Part shown: piece by piece, positions 25,329 to 34,464 of the stretch | How positions within the stretch are numbered: position 1 is the stretch's first letter | Layout of the letters: each line of letters starts with the position of its first letter | Assembly: GCA_944388775.1 (NCBI GenBank) | Contig: CALXKC010000009.1 | Coordinates: 1-39,871, forward strand | Origin: an uncultured Clostridia bacterium | GTDB lineage: Bacteria; Bacillota; Clostridia; TANB77; CAG-508 | Direction of reading: 5' to 3' | DNA: 39,871 nt | The notes under the pieces: model-generated | What the model saw: only the letters and a program-made list of their open reading frames with translations | Told to the model about the DNA's origin: nothing | Database searches by the model: none | Translations under genes and position numbers: made by a program

Positions 25329-27316
25329 TATTTTAGCAAATTGTTTATGCTTATAGAATTTGATATTTCCAACTCTGTTCTCATTTGTCTTTCATACCTT
25401 TCTAACAACTCTTTTGTATCCTCATCCAAAGTCTCAAAATCAACTGGTTGACCCGTAAGAATATCATACCATACTTCATCATAATAATATCTACTACTTA
25501 TAATTCTTTCATTATTTAAAGAAACAAAGTCCTTGCTTGCAAACATATTAGTTCCTAGAGAAAAACCATCTTCGATATTACACAAATAGCTAAATGTTGG
25601 TTTTATATCTAGCTTAGTTACTGGCTTTTCAATTGTTAAATTTTTAACTCCTGGTATTCTCATTCCACAAGCTACTTTTGTATAACTTAACTTTATGTCC
25701 ACATCTGTTAAATCTGAATCAGTTTGTGCTAAAAAATCTAACATTTGCTCATCATACATACTTAATCCATTATGGTCTCCAAATACTAATATTGCAGTAT
25801 CATCATATAGTCCAGCTTTTTTTAGTTCATCTATAAATACTCCAAAAGCATAATCTGCATAATTTACTGCCTCTAAGTAATTTCCAAGAAAACTATATTT
25901 ATATTTTCCAACATCTATATTGATTTTACTTCTATCTTGCAAACCTTCTAGTGTAAATGGTGTATGTGAAGATGCTGCTACAATATATGTAAAAAATGGC
26001 TGGTCATACTGGCTCAATTTTTCTACTGCTTGTCTATACAAAAGTTCATCTGATAAATATTCATTAATATTTTCTGAAGTATCTTCAAATTGGTCTTTTA
26101 GTTCTAAATGGTCTAAATTCATTCTTGAATATACATTTCCTCTATTCCAGAAATATGCATAATTTCCATGCATATATGATGTATCATAACCTGCATTATT
26201 GAAATTATCAAATATTGTATTATATGTATTTGTATAATATTTCGCAAATGACATTCCATTTTCCATTGGATATAGTGACGTTATTGTTGAAAACTCACTA
26301 TCAGCTGTTGTTGAATAGCTTTGCATATTCATATTTGAAAATTCGATATTTTCATTTATAAATTTGTTCAAATTTGGTGTAATTTCTTGTCCATTTAATT
26401 GTTTATTTATTACATATTCTTGAACTGATTCTAGTTGCAATATTATTACATTTTTTCCTTCAAGAATCCCTTTAAGAGCAGGATATTTTTCTAATCCATA
26501 TTCTTCATCATATTCTTCTTTTAATTCTTCGTAATCAGCCATCATCTCTTCTTTTTCTTTATATTTTGTTTTCTTTTTCATTGTTATTATATTTTCTATA
26601 TCGTATATGTGATATCCAAAAATCGTTGCTTCCCTTATTTGTTGGTCTTTATTATATGATTTTTCTTTTCCTTTTTCTACATAGTCCACACCTATTATGC
26701 AGAAAATAACGACTCCAATTATTCCTACTATCCATTTTCCTATCAATTGTTTTTTAGTCTTTTTACCTTTTTTATAAATTTTTATCTTTTTAGTTATAAA
26801 TAATATTACTAAAGCTATTATGTCTAAGAAATATAGTATTTGATATATTTTTAATACCATTGGCAATGTGCTCATTATTTCTCCGCCATATTGCAAGTTT
26901 GTAATTTGTGCAATAGATAAGACGCTGTTTGAATAGTTATAATATATGTTATCTCCAAATAATACAAAACTTATAATAAAGTCTACAACTATTGAGGTTA
27001 CTACTCTGGCTCTATTAGGCAATACAAATAAAAAGCATATTATTACTACAACAAAACTAATTGTTCCAATTATTGTATCACTATATAATTGTTCATTTAC
27101 AGCGATTGTATGATAGTAAAATAAAAATGTTTTTGCTAATATCAAAAATCCTATAAATAAAACAAAATACCAAGAATTTATAAATTTTTCTAATTTATTC
27201 CATATGTTCCCTGATTTCCCTTTTGATTCTATATTTTCTCTATTATCTTTATTTATACTTCCATTTAAACTATCTTCGTTTTTCTTGTCTAATTTTACTG
27301 TTTTATGATTTTTCAT
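25328..27316 (-). CDS. Lipoteichoic acid synthase-type sulfatase-fold transferase
   Basis: 662 residues. After a charged 50-residue N-terminus, five hydrophobic helices span about 52-220; an extracellular alkaline phosphatase/sulfatase domain follows. The metal-binding and nucleophile motifs are NVIILQLESVQEY (Glu), SYSTTADSEFSTITSLYP (Thr nucleophile, near residue 335), FTYIVAASSHTPF and LVFGDHNGLSMYD (Asp-His). These match LtaS/YfgF-type enzymes that transfer glycerol phosphate from phosphatidylglycerol onto a glycolipid or wall polymer, with Mn2+. AAAGAAAGGAAAAAT precedes the ATG. The exact polymer is not deducible. It lies downstream of an Alg13/Alg14-like pair, so it may belong to a surface-polysaccharide locus. 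Confidence 0.88.
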   Translation of the reverse strand: MKNHKTVKLDKKNEDSLNGSINKDNRENIESKGKSGNIWNKLEKFINSWYFVLFIGFLILAKTFLFYYHTIAVNEQLYSDTIIGTISFVVVIICFLFVLPNRARVVTSIVVDFIISFVLFGDNIYYNYSNSVLSIAQITNLQYGGEIMSTLPMVLKIYQILYFLDIIALVILFITKKIKIYKKGKKTKKQLIGKWIVGIIGVVIFCIIGVDYVEKGKEKSYNKDQQIREATIFGYHIYDIENIITMKKKTKYKEKEEMMADYEELKEEYDEEYGLEKYPALKGILEGKNVIILQLESVQEYVINKQLNGQEITPNLNKFINENIEFSNMNMQSYSTTADSEFSTITSLYPMENGMSFAKYYTNTYNTIFDNFNNAGYDTSYMHGNYAYFWNRGNVYSRMNLDHLELKDQFEDTSENINEYLSDELLYRQAVEKLSQYDQPFFTYIVAASSHTPFTLEGLQDRSKINIDVGKYKYSFLGNYLEAVNYADYAFGVFIDELKKAGLYDDTAILVFGDHNGLSMYDEQMLDFLAQTDSDLTDVDIKLSYTKVACGMRIPGVKNLTIEKPVTKLDIKPTFSYLCNIEDGFSLGTNMFASKDFVSLNNERIISSRYYYDEVWYDILTGQPVDFETLDEDTKELLERYERQMRTELEISNSISINNLLK

Positions 27317-27374
27317 TTATTTTTCCTTTCTTTGTCCTAAAATCATTCCCCTATTATTACATAAAAATTTAATT

Positions 27375-27854
27375 CTATACTTTATCAATAAAATCTTCAA
27401 TTATCTTTAGCATCTTTTGATTATTAGTCTGATACTTTTGTGGTTTAAAATCCTTTGCTTTTTTTAATGCTTTTTCTAATTGTTTAACATCTTGAATTCC
27501 TATTATATATCCTTTTTCATTAAAATTTTCTACAATTTCTTTTTGATGGTCATTTACATGTTCATGATATTCGTGTAAACGTGGTATAGCAATTACCTTT
27601 TTTTCCTTCTTTAAAGCTAAATTAATTGAACCTACCCCTCCATGTGTAATAATTAAATCTGCCTTTTCTATTAATTTTTCTAATTCTTCTAATGAAACTA
27701 AGCCAAAAATCTTCATATTTTTAGATTCGTATTTTGTATATCCTGCTTGTACAACTACTTCTTCTTTAATTATTCCTTTTTCAATTAAATTATCTATCTC
27801 TTCTAATAATCTATGAAAACTATTATTTTGAGTTCCTAACATTACTAAAATCAT
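27375..27854 (-). CDS. Alg13/PssE-like glycosyltransferase catalytic subunit
   Basis: 159 residues. The N-terminus MILVMLGTQNNSFHRLLEEID and the ADLIITHGGVGSINLALKKEKKVIAIPR stretch are the GT28 nucleotide-sugar binding site as in Alg13, EpsF/CpsG and PssE. It lacks the membrane and acceptor half, which is supplied by the Alg14-like protein encoded just upstream with an ATGA overlap. The pair would add a second sugar (for example GlcNAc or galactose) to a lipid-linked sugar at the cytoplasmic face. Sugar and acceptor are unknown. The C-terminus is helical (KLEKALKKAKD). Confidence 0.85.
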   Translation of the reverse strand: MILVMLGTQNNSFHRLLEEIDNLIEKGIIKEEVVVQAGYTKYESKNMKIFGLVSLEELEKLIEKADLIITHGGVGSINLALKKEKKVIAIPRLHEYHEHVNDHQKEIVENFNEKGYIIGIQDVKQLEKALKKAKDFKPQKYQTNNQKMLKIIEDFIDKV

Positions 27855-28327
27855 GAATAAATCGAACCTCCATATACTGCTTTAGGATAAATTTCTAACA
27901 TCTCTTTCCATTGAACTATAAATAAGTCTGCAATTGGATATATCAACCTTCCTGTAGCTGTTTTTTTATGATGGTTTGCAAAAGTTTCTATATATATTAT
28001 TTTGCTTCCAAATATTTTTCCTAAAATACACATTGGTCCTGCTGTATGTGTACCTGTTGTTATTATTACCTTTGGTCTGATTTTGAAATACAGATATACA
28101 GTTTTAAAACATAACATTAAATATTTAAATATATATGAAAATATTTTTGCTCTTGTTCCATATGGTAAAAAATCTAATTTATCTCCATATTTTTCTTTTA
28201 AATTTTCATTTGCTTTATCATGTTCTGTTATTATATGATAATCATATTTTTCAAATAATGGTTCTAATTGTAACAATTCACTCAAGTGCCCACCTGTACT
28301 TGATATAAATAAGACTTTTTTCTTCAT
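27851..28327 (-). CDS. Alg14/PssD-like glycosyltransferase membrane subunit
   Basis: 158 residues. The N-terminus KKVLFISSTGGHLSELLQLEPLF is the Alg14-type glycine-rich motif, followed by YHIITEHDK, PKVIITTGTHTAGPMC and a membrane-associated segment around residues 60-80 (IFKYLMLCFKTVYLYFK). The C-terminus DLFIVQWKEMLEIYPKAVYGGS is family-typical. It recruits the catalytic Alg13-like partner to the membrane; the stop codon overlaps that gene's start by four bases. AAAGGCGG precedes the ATG. It is part of lipid-linked surface polysaccharide assembly, with no further pathway genes nearby. Confidence 0.85.
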   Translation of the reverse strand: MKKKVLFISSTGGHLSELLQLEPLFEKYDYHIITEHDKANENLKEKYGDKLDFLPYGTRAKIFSYIFKYLMLCFKTVYLYFKIRPKVIITTGTHTAGPMCILGKIFGSKIIYIETFANHHKKTATGRLIYPIADLFIVQWKEMLEIYPKAVYGGSIYS

Positions 28328-28576
28328 TTTTCCGCCTTTCTTTTATTATTTATGTTCAAATTATATCATAAATTTTCCGTTTTGTCTTACTTTTTTGCAA
28401 CTTTAATGTGCCATTTTTTATTTTTTCTATATGCTAGCATTTCGCATTATAAGTAACAAATTTTTCTATAACATAAGAAGCAAAAAAGATAGATAAAATT
28501 CTTTCTGAATTAAATCTACCCTTTTCCTTTTAAATTAAATATTAATATTTCAATTACTTACAATTAAGTAAATTTA

Positions 28577-29461
28577 TTAAGCTCTTGGATGTGCTTTACG
28601 ATATATATCTTTTAGTCCTTCATCTTGAAATTGCATATATACTTGTGTTGAAGATATATCTGAATGTCCAAGCATAGCTTGAATTGCTTTTATATCAGCA
28701 CCATTTTGTAAAAGATGAGTTGCAAAAGAATGTCTTAACACATGTGGTGTAATATCTTTTGAAATATGAGCTTGTTCTTTATAATATTTAATAATTTTCC
28801 AGAATCCTTGTCTTGTTAATCTTCCACCATTTATATTAACAAATAGTGCTTGCTCACTTTCACTCTTAATTAATATGTCTCTAGCTTCTTCTATATATTC
28901 TTTCAATGCTTTTAATGACATTTTTCCTAATGGAATGTTACGTTGTTTATTTCCTGATCTACAAGTAACAAATCCTTCTTCTAAATTTACATCATCTATA
29001 TTTAATGAAATTATCTCTGTTACTCTCATTCCTGTAGCATATGCAAATTCTAGCATTGCTTTATCTCTAATACCTTTTAAATCTATATCTTTAGGTTGTT
29101 CTAATAAAAGTTCTACTTCTTCTGCAGTTAATACACTTGGAACTCTTTTTTCAACTTTTGGTGCTTTAACATCCTTTGTTGGATCTTCTTTAATTTTCTT
29201 TTTCTTAGCTACAAATTGATAAAAAGATCTTAAAGAAGCAATACTTCTAGAAATACTTGCTGGTTTTTTATGTTCTTGTTCTGACATTTCTTTTATATAA
29301 TCTTCTATATCTTCCTTTTTAACTCTATCAAAACGAAGTCCATAAGATTCCAAATATCTCTTAAACTGTTTCAAATCTCTTTTGTATGATTGTAATGTGT
29401 TGTCTGATAATTTCTTTTCATTCTCTAAAAAATCAAAAAAGTATTTTAATTGTCTTTCCAT
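28577..29461 (-). CDS. xerD: Tyrosine recombinase XerD
   Basis: 294 residues, the usual size. An N-terminal SAM-like core-binding domain (1-85, FFDFLENEKKLSDNTLQSY) is followed by the catalytic domain. Active-site residues are visible: Arg in YATGMRVTEIISL, Lys in GNKQRNIPLG, His-x-x-Arg in TPHVLRHSFATHLLQNGAD, His in MLGHSDISSTQVYMQ and the Tyr nucleophile in the same segment. With XerC it resolves chromosome dimers at dif. The adjoining genes show no att sites or element, so it is a housekeeping recombinase, not an integrase. The 249 bases downstream, to 28327, hold nothing recognisable. Confidence 0.92.
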   Translation of the reverse strand: MERQLKYFFDFLENEKKLSDNTLQSYKRDLKQFKRYLESYGLRFDRVKKEDIEDYIKEMSEQEHKKPASISRSIASLRSFYQFVAKKKKIKEDPTKDVKAPKVEKRVPSVLTAEEVELLLEQPKDIDLKGIRDKAMLEFAYATGMRVTEIISLNIDDVNLEEGFVTCRSGNKQRNIPLGKMSLKALKEYIEEARDILIKSESEQALFVNINGGRLTRQGFWKIIKYYKEQAHISKDITPHVLRHSFATHLLQNGADIKAIQAMLGHSDISSTQVYMQFQDEGLKDIYRKAHPRA

Positions 29462-29628
29462 TTTCCTATCTACCTCTATTCCTTTAAAATAATCCCTTTA
29501 CATAAGCTATATATGTTATATCAAACTATTTAAAAATTGTAAATAGTTTTTTTGATTTTTTTTACATTTTTTTATTAAAAATTTTTCTACACTTCTGATT
29601 CAAATATACTTTTAATATGTTTTTTATT

Positions 29629-30267
29629 CTAGAAATATTTAATGCACAGCTTTAAAATATTAGTAGAAGCAAAGATTTCTATCACAGATGAAACAATTAA
29701 AACCATCAACATTATTAAAGAAAACACCGTGTGCCTCAACATTTCTATTTTAACATTTTCTTTTGTTTTGTCTCTCATTATTGATTTATATAACTTTATT
29801 CCACTAACAGCTAATGCAAGTATTGCCGGAATCACTAATAAATTTTGTAATAACAATAATATGAGTACAAAAATTATACCTTTAGAAATCCCCATAATGC
29901 TAATACATGCAGCAATTGTATACCCTAAGCAAAATCCTCTATATGCAACTATTCCAAACACTGCTGGAATTCCTATTATAGTTGTTCCAAAAAACCATAA
30001 ACCTATTGCTAGCATGATATTTTGTCCAATACTTGTTTTCAGCAACTCTATTAAATTTAAATCTTCTGTACTTTTTAATTTTTCAATAAATTGATTCAAA
30101 TATTCAGTTATTAATGTTTTTGGCTCTTGCCCTACATTATTTATAAAAAATACTCCTAGAAATATTCCTATAACAAATAAAATACTTACTATTACATATT
30201 CTTTTTTGTTATTTGCAACATGCTCCTTTATCGTTTGTAAAATTAATCTTCGTTTGTTCTTTTTCAT
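29629..30267 (-). CDS. spoIIM: Stage II sporulation protein M
   Basis: 212 residues, normal for SpoIIM. Five or so hydrophobic helices are visible (about 22-40, 83-100, 105-130, 132-155 and 180-205) with the family-typical FGIVAYRGFCLGYTIA and a C-terminal helix LMLMVLIVSSVIEIF. With SpoIIP and SpoIID it forms the DMP complex that drives engulfment of the forespore by peptidoglycan hydrolysis. Its ribosome binding site AAGGAG lies inside a long hairpin (30268-30320) that ends one base before the ATG, so transcription or translation could be restrained there. Its neighbours, an endonuclease Q-like gene and xerD, match an order often seen in Clostridia. Confidence 0.88.
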   Translation of the reverse strand: MKKNKRRLILQTIKEHVANNKKEYVIVSILFVIGIFLGVFFINNVGQEPKTLITEYLNQFIEKLKSTEDLNLIELLKTSIGQNIMLAIGLWFFGTTIIGIPAVFGIVAYRGFCLGYTIAACISIMGISKGIIFVLILLLLQNLLVIPAILALAVSGIKLYKSIMRDKTKENVKIEMLRHTVFSLIMLMVLIVSSVIEIFASTNILKLCIKYF

Positions 30268-30320
30268 AAAAAATCTCCTTATAGTTTATACATAATGTGT
30301 ATTCTATAAAGAGATTTTTT
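30268..30320 (-). terminator. Hairpin that hides the spoIIM ribosome binding site and looks like a terminator
   Basis: AAAAAATCTCTTTATAG (minus strand, from 30320) pairs with CTATAAGGAGATTTTTT (ending 30268): 17 bp with one U-G wobble, loop of 19 bases. The second arm contains the AAGGAG of spoIIM and its T-run ends directly before the ATG at 30267. The structure fits an intrinsic terminator for the gene upstream and at the same time a switch blocking spoIIM translation. Confidence 0.7.
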
Positions 30321-30355
30321 AGAACTAATTTTGGTTAATTGGGGACAGGTTCGCT

Positions 30356-31555
30356 TTAACCATTTTCCAAACTAACCACGCCGTAGTTTCCTCCACCACC
30401 ACTGTGGACTTCGCAATTTCCTTCTCTTGCATTTACTATGTTGTTCGCAATTTTTTCTCCAACTACTGCTTCAATATCATCTTTTGACAATTTGTGCAAT
30501 ATGTTCATTTCAGTTTCAAATGTATTAAGTAATTTTTCTATTGTCTTTCCACCAACTCCTGGGATAAATACTAATGGTATTTGATATTGATATGGTGGTC
30601 TATTTTTGGGACTTTTACTTTCTTCTTTATCTTTTATTAATTCTATTCTGTCAAAAACTCCAAATGTAACATTTTTTCCTCCACATATTGGACAAACTTC
30701 AACTGGCTCTTTTGTTTCAATTGATTTTTGACAGTCATCACAATATGTTCTATGGTATTTTCCTAATTTAGGGTCTAAACCATAATTTACTAATACTTTT
30801 CTTCCATCTTCATTTTTCAATGCTTTTACAATTTCTTTAAAAGATATATCTTCTACTAACATTTTATTGTATTCTCTTGCAATTTTAGGTAAAGAATGAG
30901 CATCTGAATTTGTAACAAATGTCTTATTTTCTAATTCTGAAATCATATCTGCCAAATATGTATCTGAACTTAAGCCTAATTCAACTGCAAATATTTTATC
31001 AAATTTTTCTTTGAAGATATTTTCTAGTCTATCTGTACAATTTCCATAGTAGCTTTTGTGTGGTGTAAATATATGTGCTGGTATTAATATTCCATTATAT
31101 TTTTCTACTATATCTACTAATTCATAGCCAGATACATTAGACCTTTGTGTACTTAAAGTAATATTTTTTATATGATGACTCATTTCTTGTGAAAAGCCTT
31201 TTATGTCTTTTAAATGTGGGAAAAAGCAAATATTATGAGCACTACCACATTTTCCATTTCTACCTTTTTCAGATGTTTCTACTTCACTTCCTAATAATAT
31301 ACAAACTTTATCTTTATATATTATTCCTCCATCTTCTAATTCATATGCTTCTCCTGTTTTTAAAAAGTTCTCTATATCTTCGATAACATATGGTGAAGCA
31401 CAATCAATTATTCCACATACATTTATTCCTTTTCTTTCTACACATTCTTTTGCTATATTGGCAAAATTTAACGACTTCGCAGCCGTTATCTTAATTGGTT
31501 TTCCACTTTCACTTCTTCCTATGTGTATATGTAAATCTGCAAATATTTCGTACAT
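30356..31555 (-). CDS. Endonuclease Q-like PHP-domain protein
   Basis: 399 residues from ATG 31555, which has TTGGAGGAATAAAA upstream; an open frame of ten more codons precedes it. The N-terminal PHP metal site reads FADLHIHIGRSESGKPIKIT (His-x-His), with GIIDCASP, ILLGSEVETS, PAHIFTPH and NSDAHSLP completing the trinuclear site. A zinc ribbon CDDCQ...CPICGG follows near residue 285-305, and a helix-hairpin-helix near 345 (IPGVGGKTIEKLLN). This domain order is that of the TIGR00375/endonuclease Q family, which nicks DNA 5' of deaminated bases such as uracil and hypoxanthine. It therefore probably acts in repair of deaminated DNA. The stop codon lies in a short GGGGACAGGTTCG-bearing hairpin. 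Confidence 0.82.
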   Translation of the reverse strand: MYEIFADLHIHIGRSESGKPIKITAAKSLNFANIAKECVERKGINVCGIIDCASPYVIEDIENFLKTGEAYELEDGGIIYKDKVCILLGSEVETSEKGRNGKCGSAHNICFFPHLKDIKGFSQEMSHHIKNITLSTQRSNVSGYELVDIVEKYNGILIPAHIFTPHKSYYGNCTDRLENIFKEKFDKIFAVELGLSSDTYLADMISELENKTFVTNSDAHSLPKIAREYNKMLVEDISFKEIVKALKNEDGRKVLVNYGLDPKLGKYHRTYCDDCQKSIETKEPVEVCPICGGKNVTFGVFDRIELIKDKEESKSPKNRPPYQYQIPLVFIPGVGGKTIEKLLNTFETEMNILHKLSKDDIEAVVGEKIANNIVNAREGNCEVHSGGGGNYGVVSLENG

Positions 31556-31607
31556 TTTTATTCCTCCAACTTTTTCTCCGTCCATATATTTAACTGCTAT
31601 TTATTTT

Positions 31608-32423
31608 CTAATTACTAGAATTTGTATTTTGTAACATTTCTGTTTTCTCATTCATATGTAACAAAATTTTCTTGGTTGTTTCTTCACTAAATAATGGTCT
31701 AGTATTTTCGACATGATGCTTTTCAAACATTTCATTTGCCAAATTGTTATTTTCCTCCTGCATTAATTCGTCTATTTTAGGTTGATATTCATATACTACC
31801 TTTTGTATAAATTTTGTTAATTCTTCTGTTTCGTTGTATATTTTTACTAATCTTCTTAAAGCAGTCATATTAACCGATTCACTAATATGTATTTGCTCTA
31901 AGTAATTAACAAATTCAATAAATGTTTCTAAATATCTGTTATATTCATCTTTTAAATTTCTATGTTCTAGTAAAACTAATGCCTCGTCTGGCTGAAAACC
32001 TATTCTTTCTGGTCTATCTAAAAGCATTCCTCCAAATTGGTCTACAAGTTCTAATATATCACTTTCTCGCTCACGTGGATTGCTATTGCTATATCTATTA
32101 ATCTCTTCACATATTTTGCAAAAACGTTTTCCAAAGCCAAGTCCTCTTAAGTAATTTGCTCCTTCTTTTGCATATGAATGAATTTTTTCTAAGTCTTGTA
32201 CGTTGTCTACTTTTTTACAGTTGCATAATAGTGATGCAGTTAATAAAAGGTTTGAATCTACTTGAATTTTTGAATAATTTAAAAACATTCTTAATAATTC
32301 TGTTTTAAATATTACTGACTTATCAAAAAATATATTTGTCTTTTTTGATAAATAATACACTATTTCCATTTTTGATGCTAAATCTTCCTCTTCTAATATA
32401 TAATCTGCAAATGTATCCATCAT
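31608..32423 (-). CDS. Degenerate HD-type protein of unknown function
   Basis: 271 residues from ATG 32423, which has AAAGGAGGACGC upstream; the open frame extends 21 codons further without a better site. The middle part (KIHSYAKEGANYLRGLGFG, then SDILELVDQFGGMLLDRPERIGFQPDEALVLLEH) resembles the end of an HD-GYP domain, where a VaD-FDAL-RPYR motif normally lies, but the HD metal ligands are not evident. It may be a catalytically dead regulator of this superfamily. The C-terminal 40 residues are polar and helical. It lies between rnhA and the endonuclease Q-like gene on the same strand with short spacers. I cannot name a function. Confidence 0.55.
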   Translation of the reverse strand: MMDTFADYILEEEDLASKMEIVYYLSKKTNIFFDKSVIFKTELLRMFLNYSKIQVDSNLLLTASLLCNCKKVDNVQDLEKIHSYAKEGANYLRGLGFGKRFCKICEEINRYSNSNPRERESDILELVDQFGGMLLDRPERIGFQPDEALVLLEHRNLKDEYNRYLETFIEFVNYLEQIHISESVNMTALRRLVKIYNETEELTKFIQKVVYEYQPKIDELMQEENNNLANEMFEKHHVENTRPLFSEETTKKILLHMNEKTEMLQNTNSSN

Positions 32424-32518
32424 ATGCGTCCTCCTTTGTTCATAATCATACACTTTTATTATACGAAAAAACATCGTTTTTTTCAATATTTTTGCAACAT
32501 GTAATAAAAATGTAATAT

Positions 32519-32947
32519 TTATTCTATTGCATTTCTAGCAAGCTCATCACATCTATTATTAAACTCATTATCACTGTGTCCTTTTACTTTTATGAATTTT
32601 ACTTGATGTGTTTTGGTTAATTCATATAATTCTTTCCATAGTTCTTGATTTTTAACAGGCTCTTTGCTTGAAGTTTTCCAATTGTTTTTTATCCAATTCC
32701 CTATCCAATTTTGCAAAAATGCATTAACCACATATGCACTATCACTATATAAATCTACTTGGCATGGGAATTTTAGCATTTTTAATGCTTCTATTACTGC
32801 TGTTAACTCCATTTCATTATTGGTTGTGTTTTTCTTTCCTCCTGAAATTTCTTTTTTATTTCCTTGATACATTAATATTGCTCCCCAACCTCCTGGTCCA
32901 GGATTTCCTGAGCAAGCTCCATCTGTATATATTGTAACTTTTTCCAT
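32519..32947 (-). CDS. rnhA: Ribonuclease HI
   Basis: 142 residues. The four carboxylates of type 1 RNase H are visible: Asp9 in [14 protein letters not shown], Glu47 in [13 protein letters not shown], Asp69 in [12 protein letters not shown] and Asp134 in [11 protein letters not shown], with His124 in KVKGHSD. The basic protrusion ([18 protein letters not shown]) is also present, so this is the bacterial RNase HI type able to bind hybrids. It removes RNA from RNA-DNA hybrids such as R-loops and primers. The ATG has AAGAAAGGAATAG upstream. It is divergent from tmcAL, with 225 bases between them. Confidence 0.95.
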   Translation of the reverse strand: MEKVTIYTDGACSGNPGPGGWGAILMYQGNKKEISGGKKNTTNNEMELTAVIEALKMLKFPCQVDLYSDSAYVVNAFLQNWIGNWIKNNWKTSSKEPVKNQELWKELYELTKTHQVKFIKVKGHSDNEFNNRCDELARNAIE

Positions 32948-33172
32948 CTATTCTTTCCTTTCTTAAATTATTTATCTTTAATCATAAAACATTTCTTAAC
33001 TTTTATTGAATTTCTCATGATTATTTGTATTTTAGCCATTTTTATGGTATCATTATATCAGTTATGAAAAAAATATACAAGATAATATTTTTCAACCTTT
33101 ACTAACATATTTAGAATAATAACATATAATATAAAAATTGAATAAAAAAATCTAATAAGGAGGTTCAAAGTA

Positions 33173-34405
33173 ATGGGCAAAGTTTTAGGTATTATTGCAG
33201 AATATAATCCATTTCACAATGGTCATTTATATCACTTGCAAGAATCAAAAAAACAAACAGGTTCTACATATACAGTTGCCATCATGAGTGGGAACTTTAC
33301 TCAACGTGGCAGTACATCTATTATAGACAAATGGTCTAAAGCTGAAATTGCTCTTTATTGTGGTATTGATTTAGTCATTGAACTTCCTGTTTTATATAGT
33401 ATTTCAAGCGCTGAAAATTTTGCAGATGGTGCTATTAAAATATTAGATTCATTAAAAGTTGTTGATTATTTATCATTTGGTGCTGAAACAGCTGATATTC
33501 CTACATTACAGCAAATCGCCAAAGTTCTTTATACAGAACCAAGACCATATAAAACACTTTTATCTCACGAATTAAGAAAAGGATTATCTTTTCCAAAAGC
33601 TAGAGAAAATGCATTAATGATGTACCTAAATGATATAAGAAGATTTACAAATGTTATTTCTTCGCCTAACAATATTTTAGGAATTGAATATCTAAAGGCT
33701 TTGATGAAATACAAAAGCAACATACAACCTGTTGCAATTCATAGGTCTTCAGTTGGATATAACGATTTGGAATATACAGATAACATGGCAAGTAGCACAG
33801 CCATTCGTAATATTATTAAAAATAATGGTTTTGATGTACTAAGAAATGTTATTCCAGAGCCTAGTTATTCTATTTTAATTAAAAATATTAAACAAGGTCA
33901 CATTGTTCCAGATTTATCAACTTTCGAAAAGGAAATTATATACAATTTAAGAAAAATGGATGTTTCTCAAATTGCTGAACTTCCTGACGTTTCCGAAGGT
34001 TTGGAATTTGCTTTAAAAAATGCTGCAAATTCATGTAATACTTTGAATGAATTTTTGAATATCATAAAGTCTAAAAGATATACTACTACTCGTATTCAAC
34101 GTATTTTAGTATATTCTCTACTTGGTATTACGAAAAAAGATATGGAATTGTCAAAAAAGGTTACTCCTTATGTTAGGGTTCTTGCTACTAATAAACGTGG
34201 AAAATTTTTAATTTCTGAGATTTTAAAGGCTAACCCTAAACTTGAAATTGTTACTTCTGTTAAACGTTATTTGGATAGTAACCCTAATAAGAATTATCAA
34301 TTATTGCTTGATAAGGATATTTGGGCTACTAATGTTTATACTATTGGTTATGAGGCTGATTCTTGGAATAATTTAGATTTTACTAAGAAGATTATTACGA
34401 TGTAA
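33173..34405 (+). CDS. tmcAL: tRNA(Met) cytidine acetate ligase TmcAL (YlbM)
   Basis: 410 residues, the usual length. It makes N4-acetylcytidine at the wobble position of elongator tRNA-Met from acetate and ATP. The nucleotidyltransferase fold is shown by GIIAEYNPFHNGHLYHL (residues 7-23, with the HxGH motif), AIMSGNFTQRG, LVIELPVLYSISSAENFADGA and SFGAETAD; the C-terminal helical half includes SSTAIRNIIKNNG and RIQRILVYSLLGI. AAGGAGGTTCAAAGTA precedes the ATG. The 225 bases upstream hold a TATAAT at 33126 but no clear partner -35. A strong hairpin follows the stop codon. It marks the chromosomal side of the inserted element. Confidence 0.93.
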   Translation: MGKVLGIIAEYNPFHNGHLYHLQESKKQTGSTYTVAIMSGNFTQRGSTSIIDKWSKAEIALYCGIDLVIELPVLYSISSAENFADGAIKILDSLKVVDYLSFGAETADIPTLQQIAKVLYTEPRPYKTLLSHELRKGLSFPKARENALMMYLNDIRRFTNVISSPNNILGIEYLKALMKYKSNIQPVAIHRSSVGYNDLEYTDNMASSTAIRNIIKNNGFDVLRNVIPEPSYSILIKNIKQGHIVPDLSTFEKEIIYNLRKMDVSQIAELPDVSEGLEFALKNAANSCNTLNEFLNIIKSKRYTTTRIQRILVYSLLGITKKDMELSKKVTPYVRVLATNKRGKFLISEILKANPKLEIVTSVKRYLDSNPNKNYQLLLDKDIWATNVYTIGYEADSWNNLDFTKKIITM

Positions 34406-34431
34406 AAGAAATTAAAAAAACTTATATAAAT

Positions 34432-34459
34432 ATTGTTCCCTAAATTATTAGGGAACAAT
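34432..34459. terminator. Terminator after tmcAL
   Basis: ATTGTTCCCTAA (34432-34443), loop ATTA, TTAGGGAACAAT (34448-34459): a perfect 12-bp stem followed by TGTTTTATTTCTTATTTTTT on the plus strand. The minus strand also has a T-rich tract, so it may work both ways. Confidence 0.85.
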
Positions 34460-34464
34460 GTGTT

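Noticed and set aside
28577..29461. xerD as the integrase of the tRNA-Leu element
   Set aside because: It lies more than 5 kb on the chromosomal side of the att scar, among housekeeping genes, and its sequence is that of XerD itself.
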